DNA from: Tribonema minus
Lineage: Eukaryota > Sar > Xanthophyceae > Tribonematales > Tribonemataceae
Assembly: GCA_017506865.1 (NCBI GenBank)
Contig: JAFCMP010000031.1
Location: 186,001 to 250,000, forward strand
Direction of reading: 5' to 3'
DNA: 64,000 nt
The notes under the pieces were generated by a model. It saw nothing but the letters and a program-made list of their open reading frames with translations. It searched no databases and was not told the DNA's origin. Below, one piece after another: positions 10,979 to 23,876 of the stretch (the stretch's first letter is position 1; every line of letters starts with the position of its first letter). The position numbers and the translations under genes were made by a program.

Positions 10979-13041
10979 ATGTATAGCCTGATGTGCTGCC
11001 GCGCTGCTGCTGCTACACGCTCAACGAAACCCGTCGCGCAGGGCCTCGAGCCGTGGCTCAAGGCGATGGCGGTCATCTCCGCCGCCTTTGCCGCGGCGTA
11101 CATCCTGCGCGGCGTGTCGCAGCCGCTGCACTACCTCAGCGCGCGCAACGTCGACCAGATGCGCGCCGTCTTCCTCGGCAACGAGACGTGGGTCGTGCTG
11201 TGCCACGCGGGCGCGGCCGCGGTGCCGGCGCTGTTCGACGCCACCGCGCGCGCGCCGCCGTCGCCGGGCGTCGCCTTCGGCGTCCTGGACTGCGGCGGCA
11301 CGCTGCCGTCCGGCAAGACGGTGCTGGAGAAGTTCGGCATTGACGTGGGCGTCGCGCCGACCGTCTTCGCGGCGCTGCCGGGCGCGCGCACGACGCGGCA
11401 GGCGCCCGCGCGCGCACTCGCGTCGCGCGCGCACTTCGCCAAGTGGGTGCGCGACACCGTCGAGCCGCACTCGTTCGCCGTCGCGACCTCCAAGGACCTG
11501 CTCGAGCGCTGCCTCGTGAAGGACGAGTGCTGCCTCGTGCTTAAAGCGGCGGGGGGCGGCGAGGGCATGGGGGGCGCGGAGAAGGAGGGGGTCCGCGCCG
11601 CCATGTACCGGCACCGCGGGCTGCGGTTCGCCGCCGCGGACGCCGCGAAGCACGAGCTGTCGCTGGAGGCGAAGCTGGGATTCGGGGACGCGCTGGAGGC
11701 CGGGAACCACGTGAGTCAGGGCAGTGCGTGAAGTAGAAGTAATGTATTTTAAGCTTGGTGGTGGGCAACCATGTGAGTCAGAGTAGTGCGTTAAGTTGAA
11801 GTTGCATGAGCAAGCTTGGCGGTGGGGGGGCCAGAGCTGCTCAGCGCTGTGCCTCGGGCCATGCGGGGCGGAGGGAGCAGCGCTGCGCGCGGGCTGCTGT
11901 GCAGAGGCATCTGGCATTGTGGAGTGAGCGCTGCTGCGGTATCGGGTGCAGCACGCCCGTTTGGAGATGCGGCTGCGCCCCAAACAGAGCTGGCGGCTGC
12001 TGCCGCTCGGACATCCGTCGCCTGTTTCGCCGGCACGCGCGTCGCAGTTAAGTGCGGCTGCCTGCCTGTTTGTCACGGGGGGAGGTGAGTGCTCCTGACT
12101 AGCGTGCGCCAGCCAATCCAGTCACAAGCGATTCATTGCAGGCGTGCGCCATGTTGCACGTGCCTTGGACATCACGAACCATCCAGTGCATCGCTGCACG
12201 TTGCCGTTGCATGCCCTTGCGCCCGATCCCCTGACCTCTACGCTGTCTGGCATCACCCTCTCGGTACTCGCATGCGCAGCTCTCACATGTCCACAAAAGG
12301 CCACTATACCCCCCCCTCTCCCCAAACACACACCACACACACACACACACACACCACCTACCGCCGTTTTATTCTCACACCCAATACCCCCCACCCCCGC
12401 CCTTCCCCCCCTGCTCTCGCGTGCAGGTTGCGCTGTACTTCCGCAACGTCACCGCGGCCGCGGCGGAGGGCACCAAGGACGGCCGCCCCCCCAAGGGCGC
12501 CACGCGGTGGCTCCTGGGCGTCTACAAGGACGATCTCGGGGGCCTCGGCGACTGGCTGGCGGGCATGGCGGAGGCGCCCGCAGCAGCGCTCACGCCGCTG
12601 ACGCGCGCCGCGACGGCGCGCAAGCGCTCCACCAAGAAGCGCAAGCCGGCGGCGGGGGGGGGGGGCGCAGCAGGGGGAGGGGGGGCGAAGGGGGCAGCGG
12701 AAGGGGGGGGGGAGGGGGGGGAAGCCGTGGACCCGGCGAATCCTTACGCGGGCAAGACCAAGGCGGAGATCCTGGCGGAGTTTGCCAAGAAGCGGCTCGC
12801 GCGCGAGAAGGAGAAGCGCGAGCAGATGGACGCGGAGTTCGACGCCGTCTCGGAGAGCGGCGGCGGCGGCGACAGCGGCAGCGGCAGCGGCGGCGGCGGC
12901 AGCGGCGAGTCGACTGAGCATAAGCAGCAGCAACAGTGGGTCGACGAGACGCCCGACGATGAAAGCTGGGCGGCCGCCGGCGGCGGCGGCGATGACGGCT
13001 GGAGCGACGACGAGGAGGTTGTGGATTTGGACGCCATGTGA
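10979..13041 (+). CDS. Membrane-anchored thioredoxin-fold-like protein
   Basis: Two exons, 10979-11710 and 12427-13041, join in phase 0 across a GTGAGT donor and give 448 residues; a second possible start is the in-frame ATG at 11066. A hydrophobic segment (VISAAFAAAYIL) near the N-terminus looks like a signal anchor. The following region has thioredoxin-fold spacing: TWVVLCHAGAAAVPALFD, then VAFGVLDCGG, then GVAPTVFAALPG, but no CxxC redox pair, so disulfide chemistry is not expected. Exon 2 adds a basic Lys/Arg segment, Gly-rich tracts, a charged helix (AEILAEFAKKRLAREKEKRE) and a very acidic C-terminal tail (SDDEEVVDLDAM). The layout recalls thioredoxin-fold parts of DnaJ-type membrane chaperones, but I see no J domain. 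An upstream coding exon is possible because a CAG acceptor lies just before GLEPW at 11039. Confidence 0.6.
11705..11828 (+). repeat. Tandem duplication spanning a splice donor
   Basis: Two head-to-tail copies of about 62 bases. Both contain aacc, a GTGAGTCAG donor-like word, a GAAGTT-type run and the word aagcttggyggtggg. The first copy carries the real exon-1 donor (GT at 11711-11712); the second places an identical donor-like site at 11773. Confidence 0.8.
12325..12355 (+). repeat. CA microsatellite
   Basis: A CA-rich run in the intron of the thioredoxin-like gene, upstream of the polypyrimidine stretch before its exon 2 acceptor. Confidence 0.85.
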
Positions 13042-14519
13042 GCCAGGGGAATGCTATGCAGACGGCGATCGTGTTACAGGCCTTGGGTCAGCATGCGGCG
13101 ACTGCTGCTGCTTGCGCAACGGGGCACTGCCCCCTTCCTTGGAGGGGGAACGATGCATCGGCATGTGGCGCTGCTGCGCTCTCGGCAGCGTCGCCCGCGG
13201 CAGGCGCGCACCGTGCACACACACACACACGCACACACAGTGTAATCCAGCAGTTCCGCTGCGTTGCTGGGCGGCGACGCTGACGCGGTGCGGCGCGGAC
13301 GCACTCGCAAATTGGCATCCTTATGGCTGCAGCTGTGCTCAGGAGGCGCCCGTCGACTGCGCACGCGGCAGCAGCCAGTGCCACCTGCGTCCAGGGTGTT
13401 CTCAGAGTTGATGCGGCGGCGGCGCTGCGCGCTGAAACGCAGCGTCCGGCCGGCCGCCGTCGCGGCCTGTCGCCAGCGACTCACGCACGAGCACATGGAG
13501 GGATGTTGTGGCGTCGGATGATTACGCGCAGCGGCGGCTGCTGCTGCATGCATCATCACACGCTGTAACCTGAAATCAGCACACTCGAGAAAGACTTTTT
13601 CCTAACTTGTGCCATGATGTTGCTGCGACATCTTAGCGTGCTGCTGCTTTGCGCGCGTGTCATTGATGTGCGAAGCAATGGGCTTTTGTTCTTGTGTGCG
13701 TGCTCTGATGCCGGTAGCGGTGGTAGCCTAGAAGTCTCATAGCGGTGTTACTGCCATGTGCGTGTCATTGCAAGCTGATGAGGAGATGATCATCATCACA
13801 CCATGTAAAAGTCCTGCTGGCTTGCCTTGCCTCCTCAAGTCTGATACTGGTTTGCAAGCGTCCGCCAGCATGCGAAGTGCTAGGTGATTAATGACCACGG
13901 ATGCCGACAGCGATGTTGGCACATGGGAACGGTCTTAGACCCATTGCCATGTTCATACCACTGGCCAGACAGCAATGCCGTTGAAGAACTGATGGTCGAT
14001 TTTGCTCACTGCTGCCCAAAAGATGATGGCAGGCTCACACACAGTCACTTTGCGGTCCCATATTCCATTGGAGCATACCTTGTTTCAACTTGAAAGGCAA
14101 GCACCAAAATGGCCGCCCAGCATTACAGCGAGAATGCGCCATTGAGTACTCGGGTACATGGAGGAGGACGTAGGGGAGGATCCCGAGATGCCATTTGGCG
14201 GCGGCGGCGTTTGAGTGGTTGTCATTACGACACTGTCAGACTGTCATACGACATGTAGATTCCGCACAGCTAGATGCCAATCATCTGGGCTTTTTCGCGC
14301 CCTGAGCGAAAATTAATAAAAAGTACTCAGGTCTGTTGTCACAAAGGATGATTATGTGCCCCTTCGTTACATATCACACTGCCTTCCGCTTTTGAGCATC
14401 CAAAGGCAGTAGCAACGCCCATGCGCAGCATCAGCAGGAGTGCTGATTTCTATTGAGTACCCACCCATGATCGTCCTCATCACAAGAGCTGGCTGCGCTG
14501 GAGATGATATCAGTTACCA
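13042..14519. other. Intergenic, no supported gene
   Basis: This stretch begins with the 3' flank of the thioredoxin-like gene, including a CA-rich microsatellite near 13214-13240. From about 13570 it becomes markedly less GC-rich. Small open frames occur on both strands, but none has a domain, consistent splice sites or a partner elsewhere in the window. The inverted duplication starts at its right edge. Confidence 0.5.
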
Positions 14520-16647
14520 GCATGATGTCAGTCATCAGCCACGCCCCGCGCGTGAGACCGCACAACAGCCAGTGGCAGCAGCTGCCGCACGCTCTCCTGA
14601 CCAGTCAAGGTGCCGTGCGCTGCTCATGAGTGCCGGCGCCGCGGCAACTGCGCGGCACGGCACGGGAAAGTGAGCCGGCGGCTGAACAGCACACGCCGCG
14701 TCACAGCGCGGCAGATGCCCTCGCCGACGCCCCTGGCGCGAAGCAGTGCTGCCTGCAGCGTCCCGTCCTTGCTGCTGCGCCGCATGCCGCCAGCGCCGCC
14801 GCCGCCGCCACTGCGATCTCGTGTGCGCAGCCATGAGCCGACGACCTCTGATTCCTTGACAAGGCAGTGGCACGTCATCATCTGCATGGACTCCACAATG
14901 TCGCTGCCGCCAGGGTATGCAGCAAGCACCACGTGGTACCAGTGCAGCAGTTGCCGCTGACTCCATTGTGTTGCAAAGCACATTGCTCACGCAGCGGCGT
15001 CGCCGCTGCCACGACCACAGCTGTGGCACTATCATCACCATTCTCACTCTCCCACCACATGCTGCAGGCTCTCCTCCAACCGCAACCGCGTGCCGCGACG
15101 CGCAGCCATCACCGCAGCTCCTGGCATGGAAGGCCTCGCTCACACGCGCCATGTGCGCTTCCGGCATCGCACCGTCTCCAAGCATCACCACTGCCTCGCT
15201 CCACCAAACGCAATGCACTCTGCAGTGCCGCCACGCATACGGAGCTCCACCCCCCCCGCGCCCGCAGCCCCGCGGTCAGCAGCAACGCCGCCACCTGACG
15301 AACAGGAGCTGCAGCTGCAGCACGGACGAGATGATAACAACACGGGATAAGCTGTGTTGCCATGTGCAGGGCCCAGATTCCAGCTGCAGTGCATTCGGTG
15401 CTGGCCATTCACACCCCGATGCCGCCTGGACAATCATCAAAGGCCGCAGGAGCTGCCAGCTGGAGCAGGGAGAGTGCCTATGCCAACAGCTTCAGCAGCA
15501 GCACTGGTGCAACATCATCAGCAGGGCTGTCGCCATCAGCAGATGCCCCGAAACAAGACGTCAGCACTGCAAGAGGCTTTACTTGCAGCCAAGAAATGAC
15601 ACTGCTGACGCCAGAACTACTGTTGCAGACCTTATGGGTGGCCACTACATCTGTTTGACGCTTGTGTTGACACCTGTACCATCTCCAGAGCTCCAAATTG
15701 CAGCCAGCCTCAAGCAGACTGCTGCTGCACAGGAGGCACCTTACTTCCAGAAAATGGCATGATGCTGCTCCTTGTAGATTCCTGCCAGGCACACGGCTGT
15801 CTCCGACTGAGAGCCCCTGTGTGGAGGCCTGAGCCCACACACCAGAGATTTGCATTGATGCTGGGGTGGCCAGCAGTAGACTAGCAGTGACCAGCAGCAG
15901 ATTTCAACCTTGCAAGAACCCCACTGCACAGCTTCCTCCCAAGGTGTGAGCCTCGTCTGGATGATGACCCCGCACAAATTGCGCGCTGGAGAAGCAGCTT
16001 CTGGACAGCAGACGGGAAGCTGGCCTGGCCTGAAGGGGGACCAGCAGCAGATCAAGCATGCCAGGATAGTTGTAGGCTGCTGAGCTTGCACAATGAGCAC
16101 GCGGCAAGGGCTTCACGTTAAACTGCCGAAACAAAACTGAGTCATCTCCAGTTGCAACTTCAGCTTCAATACTGAGTTCCAGTTGCTCGAATGTGTTGAC
16201 CCGAGGGCATGATTTGTGATGCCTGCTGCTGGTGGCACTTGCATATGTGTATTGTGCTGCTCTTGTTATTGCATGAGGCGAGCACATGGTGCGAAAGCAA
16301 AGTTCTTGACAGTGTCACTTTCATCGGAGTTTGACATGCACGCACGCAGCACTTAAGCCTGAACGCGCATGCTGACGACACGTCTCTAGCTGCCACTTAC
16401 TGTCGGCATCAGTCCCACGCTTAGCACAAATGCTCACGCTGACCTTCGTGTGCACTTATCTTAATTCACCGTGGTCAGTGCTTGCCTATATCCAAACACC
16501 ACGCGCTGGTCCCCCTCAGATCGCAGGTGCATTGCCCATGCTGCCGCGCCGTAGAAGCAGCTGACTGTTTGGATGTACGCCATACGCGCTGCAGACACTA
16601 TTAGGTGGCAGCTCAGGGGTGGTGACTCGCTTCGGTAACGACATTTT
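14520..16647. other. Duplicated upstream flank, coding status unresolved
   Basis: This 2.1-kb stretch aligns with 54622-56860 in the other arm. Short segments stay open in both copies: on the minus strand, one containing SIEAEVATGDDSV (near 16130) and one containing QMMTCHCLVKE (near 14870); on the plus strand, one containing GLSPSADAP (near 15530). No single frame stays open over the whole length, and the right copy has stops within the matching minus-sense segments. It may be a divergent gene with many short exons, a decayed gene, or noncoding DNA. I name no product. Confidence 0.4.
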
Positions 16648-17226
16648 CTGTCGAATTTGTTCGGAGGCCGGAAGCCAGCCTCGATTATCATGACCCCATG
16701 CCGGGCTGCGAGCTCTTGGGCTGTAACGCACGTCAAGGGACAGAGGAGAGCAGGAGATTGGCTTGCCTCACTCTCCAGACATCCACCAGGTAAGCAAGCA
16801 GGGAGCTCTGTGCGTGCGAGCGAGAGAGCGAGGCGCGCTTGAGGCTTACCAGCGAGGGTTCGCCAGCAAGGCTCTCTCGTCACTGGCGCTGCGAGCTCTC
16901 AGCAGGTCGCTGGGACCGCTGGTAGAGCGTCAATAGAGCCTCAGAGTCTCCCCTAAGGCAGCGCCCACGGCACAGTAGGCCGAGAAGAGCGCAGAGGCGA
17001 ATGAAGCCACAGGTTCCGACCTTCAGCAGAGTCGGCGATATTGTTTTTTGGGTGGCACAAGCAGTGCTTTCAAAGAGAGCTGGTGGCTCTTTATGAGACT
17101 GTCAAGTCTTGCCTTGAATAGTGCACTCTATGGTGATCATGAGCAATATTGTTTGCTTGTGCTGCTAGTAAGCATGGAGCTACTGCTCATCTGGCTCAAA
17201 AACCATGCTGGGATATCATCGCCCTC
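16648..17226 (+). promoter_or_regulatory. Near-identical 5' block of the left OTU gene
   Basis: By eye I count roughly fifteen differences in about 575 bases against 54044-54621. The block has no long frame conserved in both copies. It includes a consensus donor (GTAAGC at 16790) identical in both arms, compatible with a 5'-UTR exon spliced to the first coding exon at 17331. It probably holds the promoter and leader of the OTU gene; a structured RNA cannot be excluded. Confidence 0.55.
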
Positions 17227-17330
17227 ACCCCTTTCCGCACTTTTCTCCCTCTGCCCTTCTCGCTGGGTGCCAGGAGTTACGAGTACAACACCTTCTGCAA
17301 CAACACTTTATCATCGACGCACTGCCTACC

Positions 17331-18484
17331 ATGGCCTCCCCACCGGGGGACGGAGGGAACCCCCGCCAGAACTGGTGGGAGCGCACCTTCGTGAAGCCGT
17401 TCGTTGACTTCATGGTGCAGTTGGAGCGGCTCAACCTGTCCAACTGCTGCCGCACTGACGGCGCCATGGGCGGTGAGTCAACTATTCTGCATTTCCAAGA
17501 TAAGGTTATCATGTTGTAAATCACTGCAAGGCAGCACAGACTGCGCATGGAGCGCTACACGGACGGACGCTGCGTGTAGGGCCGATGCAACAGTCCTCTG
17601 CCCATCAGCATGTCGCATTTCATTTGCATCGCGGCACTGCGCGCACGGACGCTGCAGCAACGCACTACCGCGCGCTATGATGAGAAGCATGTCCGCTGAT
17701 AACAGTGCACGTGCGGCTTTTGCAGTAGCTCCCGCGCACCACCAGCGCCGCCAGACTTCAACTTCAACTCCTACACGGCATCGCTCATCCCGATCCCGCG
17801 CCCCCTGCGCGCGCAAAACGAGTATAACCACGCGCGCTCACCACGCATCCCTTTCCTCCCACATGCGGTTGCAACGCAGACAACGATGACGACGACGAGG
17901 TCGCCGCCAGGCGCCAGATGAGGAGCGCTGACGCCGCAGCACACCAGCCCAGCCCGCGCGACGCGGCGCACAACTTCAAGGGCGAGTGCGCAGCGGCGCC
18001 CTCAGCGCTCGACCGCCGCGAGCCGCAGCAGTGCTCAGCGCGAGCAGCTGCTGCTGCGGCGGCGCGGGAGACCGGCAGCGGAAGCGCGCACGCCGCGCCG
18101 CCTGCCGCCGCCGCCGCCTACTGGCGGCGGCGGCGGCGGGCACAGCGGCGGCGGCGGCGCGCACCCCCAGGGGGGCTGTCCGGTCCGTACAGCGCGACGT
18201 CGAAGTGGAGCAGGTCAGCTGAACTTCAAAACACAACTTCAAAACAGCCGTAAACTGTGTGTTGTGACATTGACGTCCCCTCGGGTCGTAGGCGGTGTTG
18301 CGTTGTAGATGCCTGAGGAACATGCCATCATATTCCACTATTTATCACGCATCACTGCTGATTGGACAGTGCGCTCAGCCTTGTTCCTGCTGCTGCGATC
18401 GCTGATGCTCTGTGCAGCCCGCAAAGCAGCGAGCTGCGAAGGTGTCCGCCAGCGAAGAGGTCGACGCGGCCGCAGCGGCTGATG

Positions 18485-18525
<41 letters not shown>

Positions 18526-21500
18526 CCTATACCCACTGAGATACTCATGCTCGCTGCTGCTGCCCTTGGCCCCGGCGCTGCCGCTGCGGCCGTCATCCAA
18601 GTCCCCCGCGCTGCTGCTGCTGCGGTAGCGGCGGAGTGCGCACCAGCCTCGAGCGGCGCCGCCGCCGCCGCCGCGGCGCTACGGCAGCGCGACGAGCCGC
18701 CTGCCAGCACGAAGAATGCGCTGCCGGCGCCCGACAACGAAGCGCTTCAAGTGCCAGAAAAGAGTGCGCGGCAAGCGTCGGAGCAGGACGCGCTCGCACT
18801 GCCAGCGGAGGTCGCGCCTTGGCTGCAAGAGTACGTGCTGCGGTGCCTGTGGCCACAGTGGCTGTCACAGTGGCTGCAGTGCGAACAAAAGCCATTTTTC
18901 CCGCAGGACTGGGTGGACGCCATGGGCGCGAGCGGCCTTGAAGTGCGCGACACAGACCCCGACGGCAACTGCCTGTACAGCGCGGTGAGTGCGAGTTCAC
19001 GGTGTAGTCCGATCCTAACCCTGGCCCCAAACCCTTGCCCTACGTGGCTCCGAATTTGTCTGCGAGACGCATGACGTTTGACGGCGGCGTCAATTACATG
19101 CGGTGGCGCGCTAGCATGCTGCCACTCAAGCGTCTAGATTGTGGTGCACGGTGAGCATGAAATCTGATGACGTTCCCTCAATCCAACACGGATATCTTCT
19201 TTAAGAGGCCTTCGTCTCACAATTACTGTCCGCGGCTCGATGCTGCTCGTTGCGCAGGTCGCGGACCAAGTCTACGACAAACGCGAGGACCACGCGAAAG
19301 TTCGCCAGGTGCGTACAATAACATGCAGCTAACTGCAGCGACCTGCAGTCCGTCGCACCGCGCCGCTACCAGTGCACAAGCCCACCGCGGCCGGACGCAA
19401 GTACACTGGTTGAGCTACAGATGCGCCGCAAGCGCAAGCGAGGCAGGCTGCGCTGAGCGTTGACACCGCGATATTCCTTGCCCCTCACCATCAGTTCTCG
19501 TCAGGCCGCGCGCGCCTGCCGCGGTGGCCTGCCCCTCTCTCAGGGCATGCGTTGCGCCCGCGCAGCCACGACCTGCCCTCCTTTTGCTACGATTCAAGCA
19601 CAACACAAGGCTGATATAATGACATACTCTGAAGTAGCAATGATGTATGTACTGTCGATGGGCTGGTATGGAGGGGGGAGGGCTTGAAGGCAATGACAGC
19701 ATGCGCATGCGATACAGGACATACAAACTGCAGGGCATGCTCTGCGCTCGCGCTGGTAGCAGTAGCCGCGGGCGATGCGCCCCGTCGGATCATGCGCATC
19801 CAAGACTTACGGTTGCGCAAAGTAACATTGCACATGCCATTGAAACAGCACGCGCACATGCCATTAAAACAGCATGCGCGCATGCCGCTGAACCGCCGCC
19901 GCCGCCGCGCTGCCGCCAACAACACGCATTGAGCCCACGCGTGCCGCCGCCGCCGCCGTACTCCGCCGCCGCCGCCGCCCTCCTCGCCGCAGCGCACGAT
20001 GGACCACATGGCAGCGCCCATCGAGTACTTCCGCGAGAAGATGGACGACCCAGACTACCTGCAGAGGGGCCGCAAGAACGGGTGCTGGGGCGACCACATC
20101 GAGATCTCGGCCATCGAGGAGATCTTCGACCGCCCCGTCCTCGTGTACGACGCCTTGACGGGCAGTCTGTGCCCCGAAGCCAACGCGTCCGCGCACGCCG
20201 GCGCCGCGGACATCGAGCCCATCCGCCTGGCGTTCGTGGGCAACCATTACGGCAGCGTGCGCGCGAGCGGCACGAGCTACGCGCTCCCGGAGCGGCGCTC
20301 GCAGGTAGGTTTTGAAGTTAGGGGTGAGGAGTTGAGGTTTGGATAGGGGTTGTGGGGTTAGGGAAGTGTCTGTGTTGCGTGCATGTAGGGCAATAGCTGG
20401 CTCCATGGTCACAATCAGCATGGGGAAGGCGTAAGAAAGTGGCGCAGACTGCAGTGCTGGCACTGATGGTTACAGCAAGATTGCGCGCTTGCGCCGACGC
20501 AGTACGGCCTGACATCTGAGGGTGCATGTGGTCATCCTTTGCGCAAATTACAGAAAGAAACCCAATGCATTGTGTCTGGGATGATGGGAGCAACGAACTT
20601 TTGAGCGCTTCAATGAGCCCGTTGTCAGCAAGTGTCAGCAAGTGTGTTGTCTGGTGGCGAATCTCTTGCAGTTGGCTCATACGCCGTACAGTCTACCCCT
20701 GGCCAGCAGCAGCCTGATTGTGGCACGCCTTACCCTAACCCTAACCCTAACCCCATTGCAGCAACGCCTCAATTCCGATTCCGCGCGGCGGCGCGCTGTC
20801 ATCGAGTGGCACGCCTCAACAGAAACTTCAGTCACTTCAAATGCTATTTGTGTTGACAGCCAACCAAATTGAGACATGTGCAACTGCTAGGGCCACGTGC
20901 TATCAGCATTGTCATGCCCTCCCCGCCCCCCCCCCCCCCCCTCTAACAACCCATGACAACTGCTCGACCAGAAATGATATCACATACACTTGATAGTGCA
21001 ACGCTGTGTGGCAAGTCACTGCTTGAAGTTTGGGCGACCACCTCACCTTGGCTGAGCTGAACAGCTCTAATGCAGCGACAGAGCTCCGGCCACTTGTCAT
21101 CGTTACTCGGTGGGATGCGTTGTGCCTCTCCCCCTTTTCTGCACGCTGTACACCGTCCAGCTCCTTGTGCTTCGTGTGACCCGTGCATGAAGATTGCCTA
21201 GCGCCCTGTGCTGACATACCTACCCTGCACGTATTTATGTGCCTACAGGTGCTGCTCAACTGGCGGCTGCAGAACGAGGCAGTCCAGGCAAGTACATAAA
21301 CAGGCCGCGTCAGTTTTGACATGGCAGCACCGTCTTAGGGTTGAGGTTAGGGTTTAGAGCCAACCCCCGCGTCTTAGAATTAGGGACAGGGTTAACGTAG
21401 GGACAGGGTTAACGCCAACCCCCGCGCACTCCCGCATGTGATGCTTTCTCTGTAGTTGACACAGAGTCCTTGTGAAGCACAGTACATGATTGATGTACAG

Positions 21501-23835
21501 TACACGATCAATGTAGACGACTGCATGAGCTGGTCGAGTATGCATTAAGATGCTTTCACCAGAGCAGCAGATACGGCGCCGCCGCGCCACATCCCTGCAG
21601 CTGAACAACAACGCCTCATCCACCTGATTGCGTACTGCATTGCGGCGGTACGTTGGCATTGACCGGCCGGCCCTCACTTGCAGCGACGTGCTGTCGACGT
21701 CGGCTTCAAGTAGGGTTAGTGATAGGGTTAGGGTCAGGGTTAGGGTTAAGGTTTTGTCTGGCGGAACCTTAACCTAACCCCAGTCTGTCCTGCACACAAA
21801 ACCGCTGAGCGATGCAGCTGCGAGTGACTCTCCCTCTCTGCGTGCGACATCCCCCCTGCGTGCGCAACGCCACCGAGCTGCACCCGCTGACCTCGCGGAC
21901 CGTCCCCCGCCGTCCTCTGCCGCAGGCGGCCAGCATTGCGGCACAGATAGCGCAGGCACGCGCGCAGGAGGCAGCGAAAAAGCTGCAGGCCGACCTGGCC
22001 GCCTCGCTGGCGACCTCCGAGGATGCGGTTGGTGCCGCCGGCGCTGTCCCAGCGGAGCAGGTCAGCACGACGCGCTTCTCACCTCACCGTGCAAATGCGC
22101 GTGCACTTTTGTCTGGGGTATGTTTTGCTGCGCGCACAAGCAGCGCTCAACCGCAGCGGCGTGTCGTCAATGTGCTGATGATGAGCGGTGCCCACCCCTT
22201 TGGTGCTGAGCGCTGCGATGGAAGCTACGCGTTCATCCGCACGCAGCCGCAGTATGACCATTCAATAGTCGATGACAGTACGTACTGAGGCTGACTTCGC
22301 TTCCGCCCTGTCTTCCATGGCAAGTGCTGGTCCGCTCACTTTGGGTCGGGGTGAAGGTGAAGATCAAGGGTGAAGTTGAGGTTGTGGTGAACGGCCAGTT
22401 TGCCCCGTGCACTCAGCAGTTGCAGCTCGACGGCAGTGCGCGTCCAATCCAGTGTTTGTAGGCGCTGTTGAGTCTTGATCATGAATGCAGTGCTGCTTCC
22501 TGACGAGGTGAACGCCCTGGACCACCTGCCCCCCCCCAACCTGTACACTTGCAGACACGGGCAGAGGACGTGGAGCTGTCGGAAGACGAACAACTCCAGC
22601 TCGCCATTGCTCTTTCGAATGAGCACTTGAGTACCTGTTGCCATCAACGATGAGGCCTCGTGAGCAAATCTGAACATCTCAATGTAATTGGATTGCCATA
22701 CAGGCTGCTGGACTCGGCTTTGAGCACTACAGCAACATTCATTTAAGTGCCGTGAAGGTGATGTCTCTCATGATTCTCAGTAGACACTGCATCTTGCATA
22801 CCTACCCCTATTCATTAGCAAGAGATCTGCTATCAGCTATTTTTCCTTCAGAGTCTGCCATGGCAATTGTGCTATTGGTGAGGTGGGCATACTGGTTTCA
22901 GACCTGACTGATCACGCCCTAAGAGCAGCAAGCCTCAGGGTGGTGACTTGCCTTGTATGCTGAACGCATTGGTACTGGTCGATGGCAGACTCCTCCAACA
23001 GCTGCTTTGATCTCACAGTATTACCATTGACATGAGTGCATACAGAGGGAAATATCGAATGACTTGTGACTGTTGCCCTCATGACCCCCACCCTGTGCTG
23101 TCTGTACACTTGCAGATTTTGATGACAAAGATGACAAAGAAGGAGCTCACTGACGAGGAGCAGCTGCAGCTTGCGCTGCTGCAGTCTCTCGGTTTCGCGC
23201 AGCCTACCCAAGATGTGAGTGCTGTACGAGAATGTGACTGGTTCGGTGTAGCAGTTGGCATGATATTCGCTCCAGTGGTGATGTTCGGGATTGAGCAAGT
23301 AACCTTCTATTTCCCTTGATGTACGTGTACCGGATATGTCAGTGCTTTCACAGAGCACTGACACCTGCTGCATCGTACATGTGCCGTCATAGCAGATCAT
23401 GATGGGTTGGATGGTTGTAGGTGTGCAAGAGCACACCACAGAACATTTTGGCTTCAAGGTGATGAAATGCAGCATCTGCTCTCGTGGACACACTGGTATG
23501 TATGGCCATCAAGATTTGCATCAACAAATCTGATATTTATTCCCAGGCTCTGACGTTGCTGACCAGCACATGCAAAAGATACAGCCTCTGCACTGCATGG
23601 ATCACAACAAATACGACACAACGCAAACATGTGTCATTACATGGTCGTAAATAACGACTCGTTATCCTCACCAATGCGTACTTTTGCAATCGTGCTCCGC
23701 ACCAGGCGCACGTCCAGCCTGCGCCCCCCGCTCCATGTGATGGCGACACCAAGATGTCTCCGCAAGAACTGCAGCAGCACCAGCAGCAGGAGCAGGGGCC
23801 GCAGCGGCGCTCGTGGCAGCAGCGGCGCCGCCAGC

Positions 23836-23876
<41 letters not shown>

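Noticed and set aside
17048-17407. Plus-strand frame with a hydrophobic segment, also found in the other arm
   Set aside because: Its similarity between arms extends equally over noncoding sequence on both sides and the frames drift before the real OTU start, so it is better explained as leader DNA.
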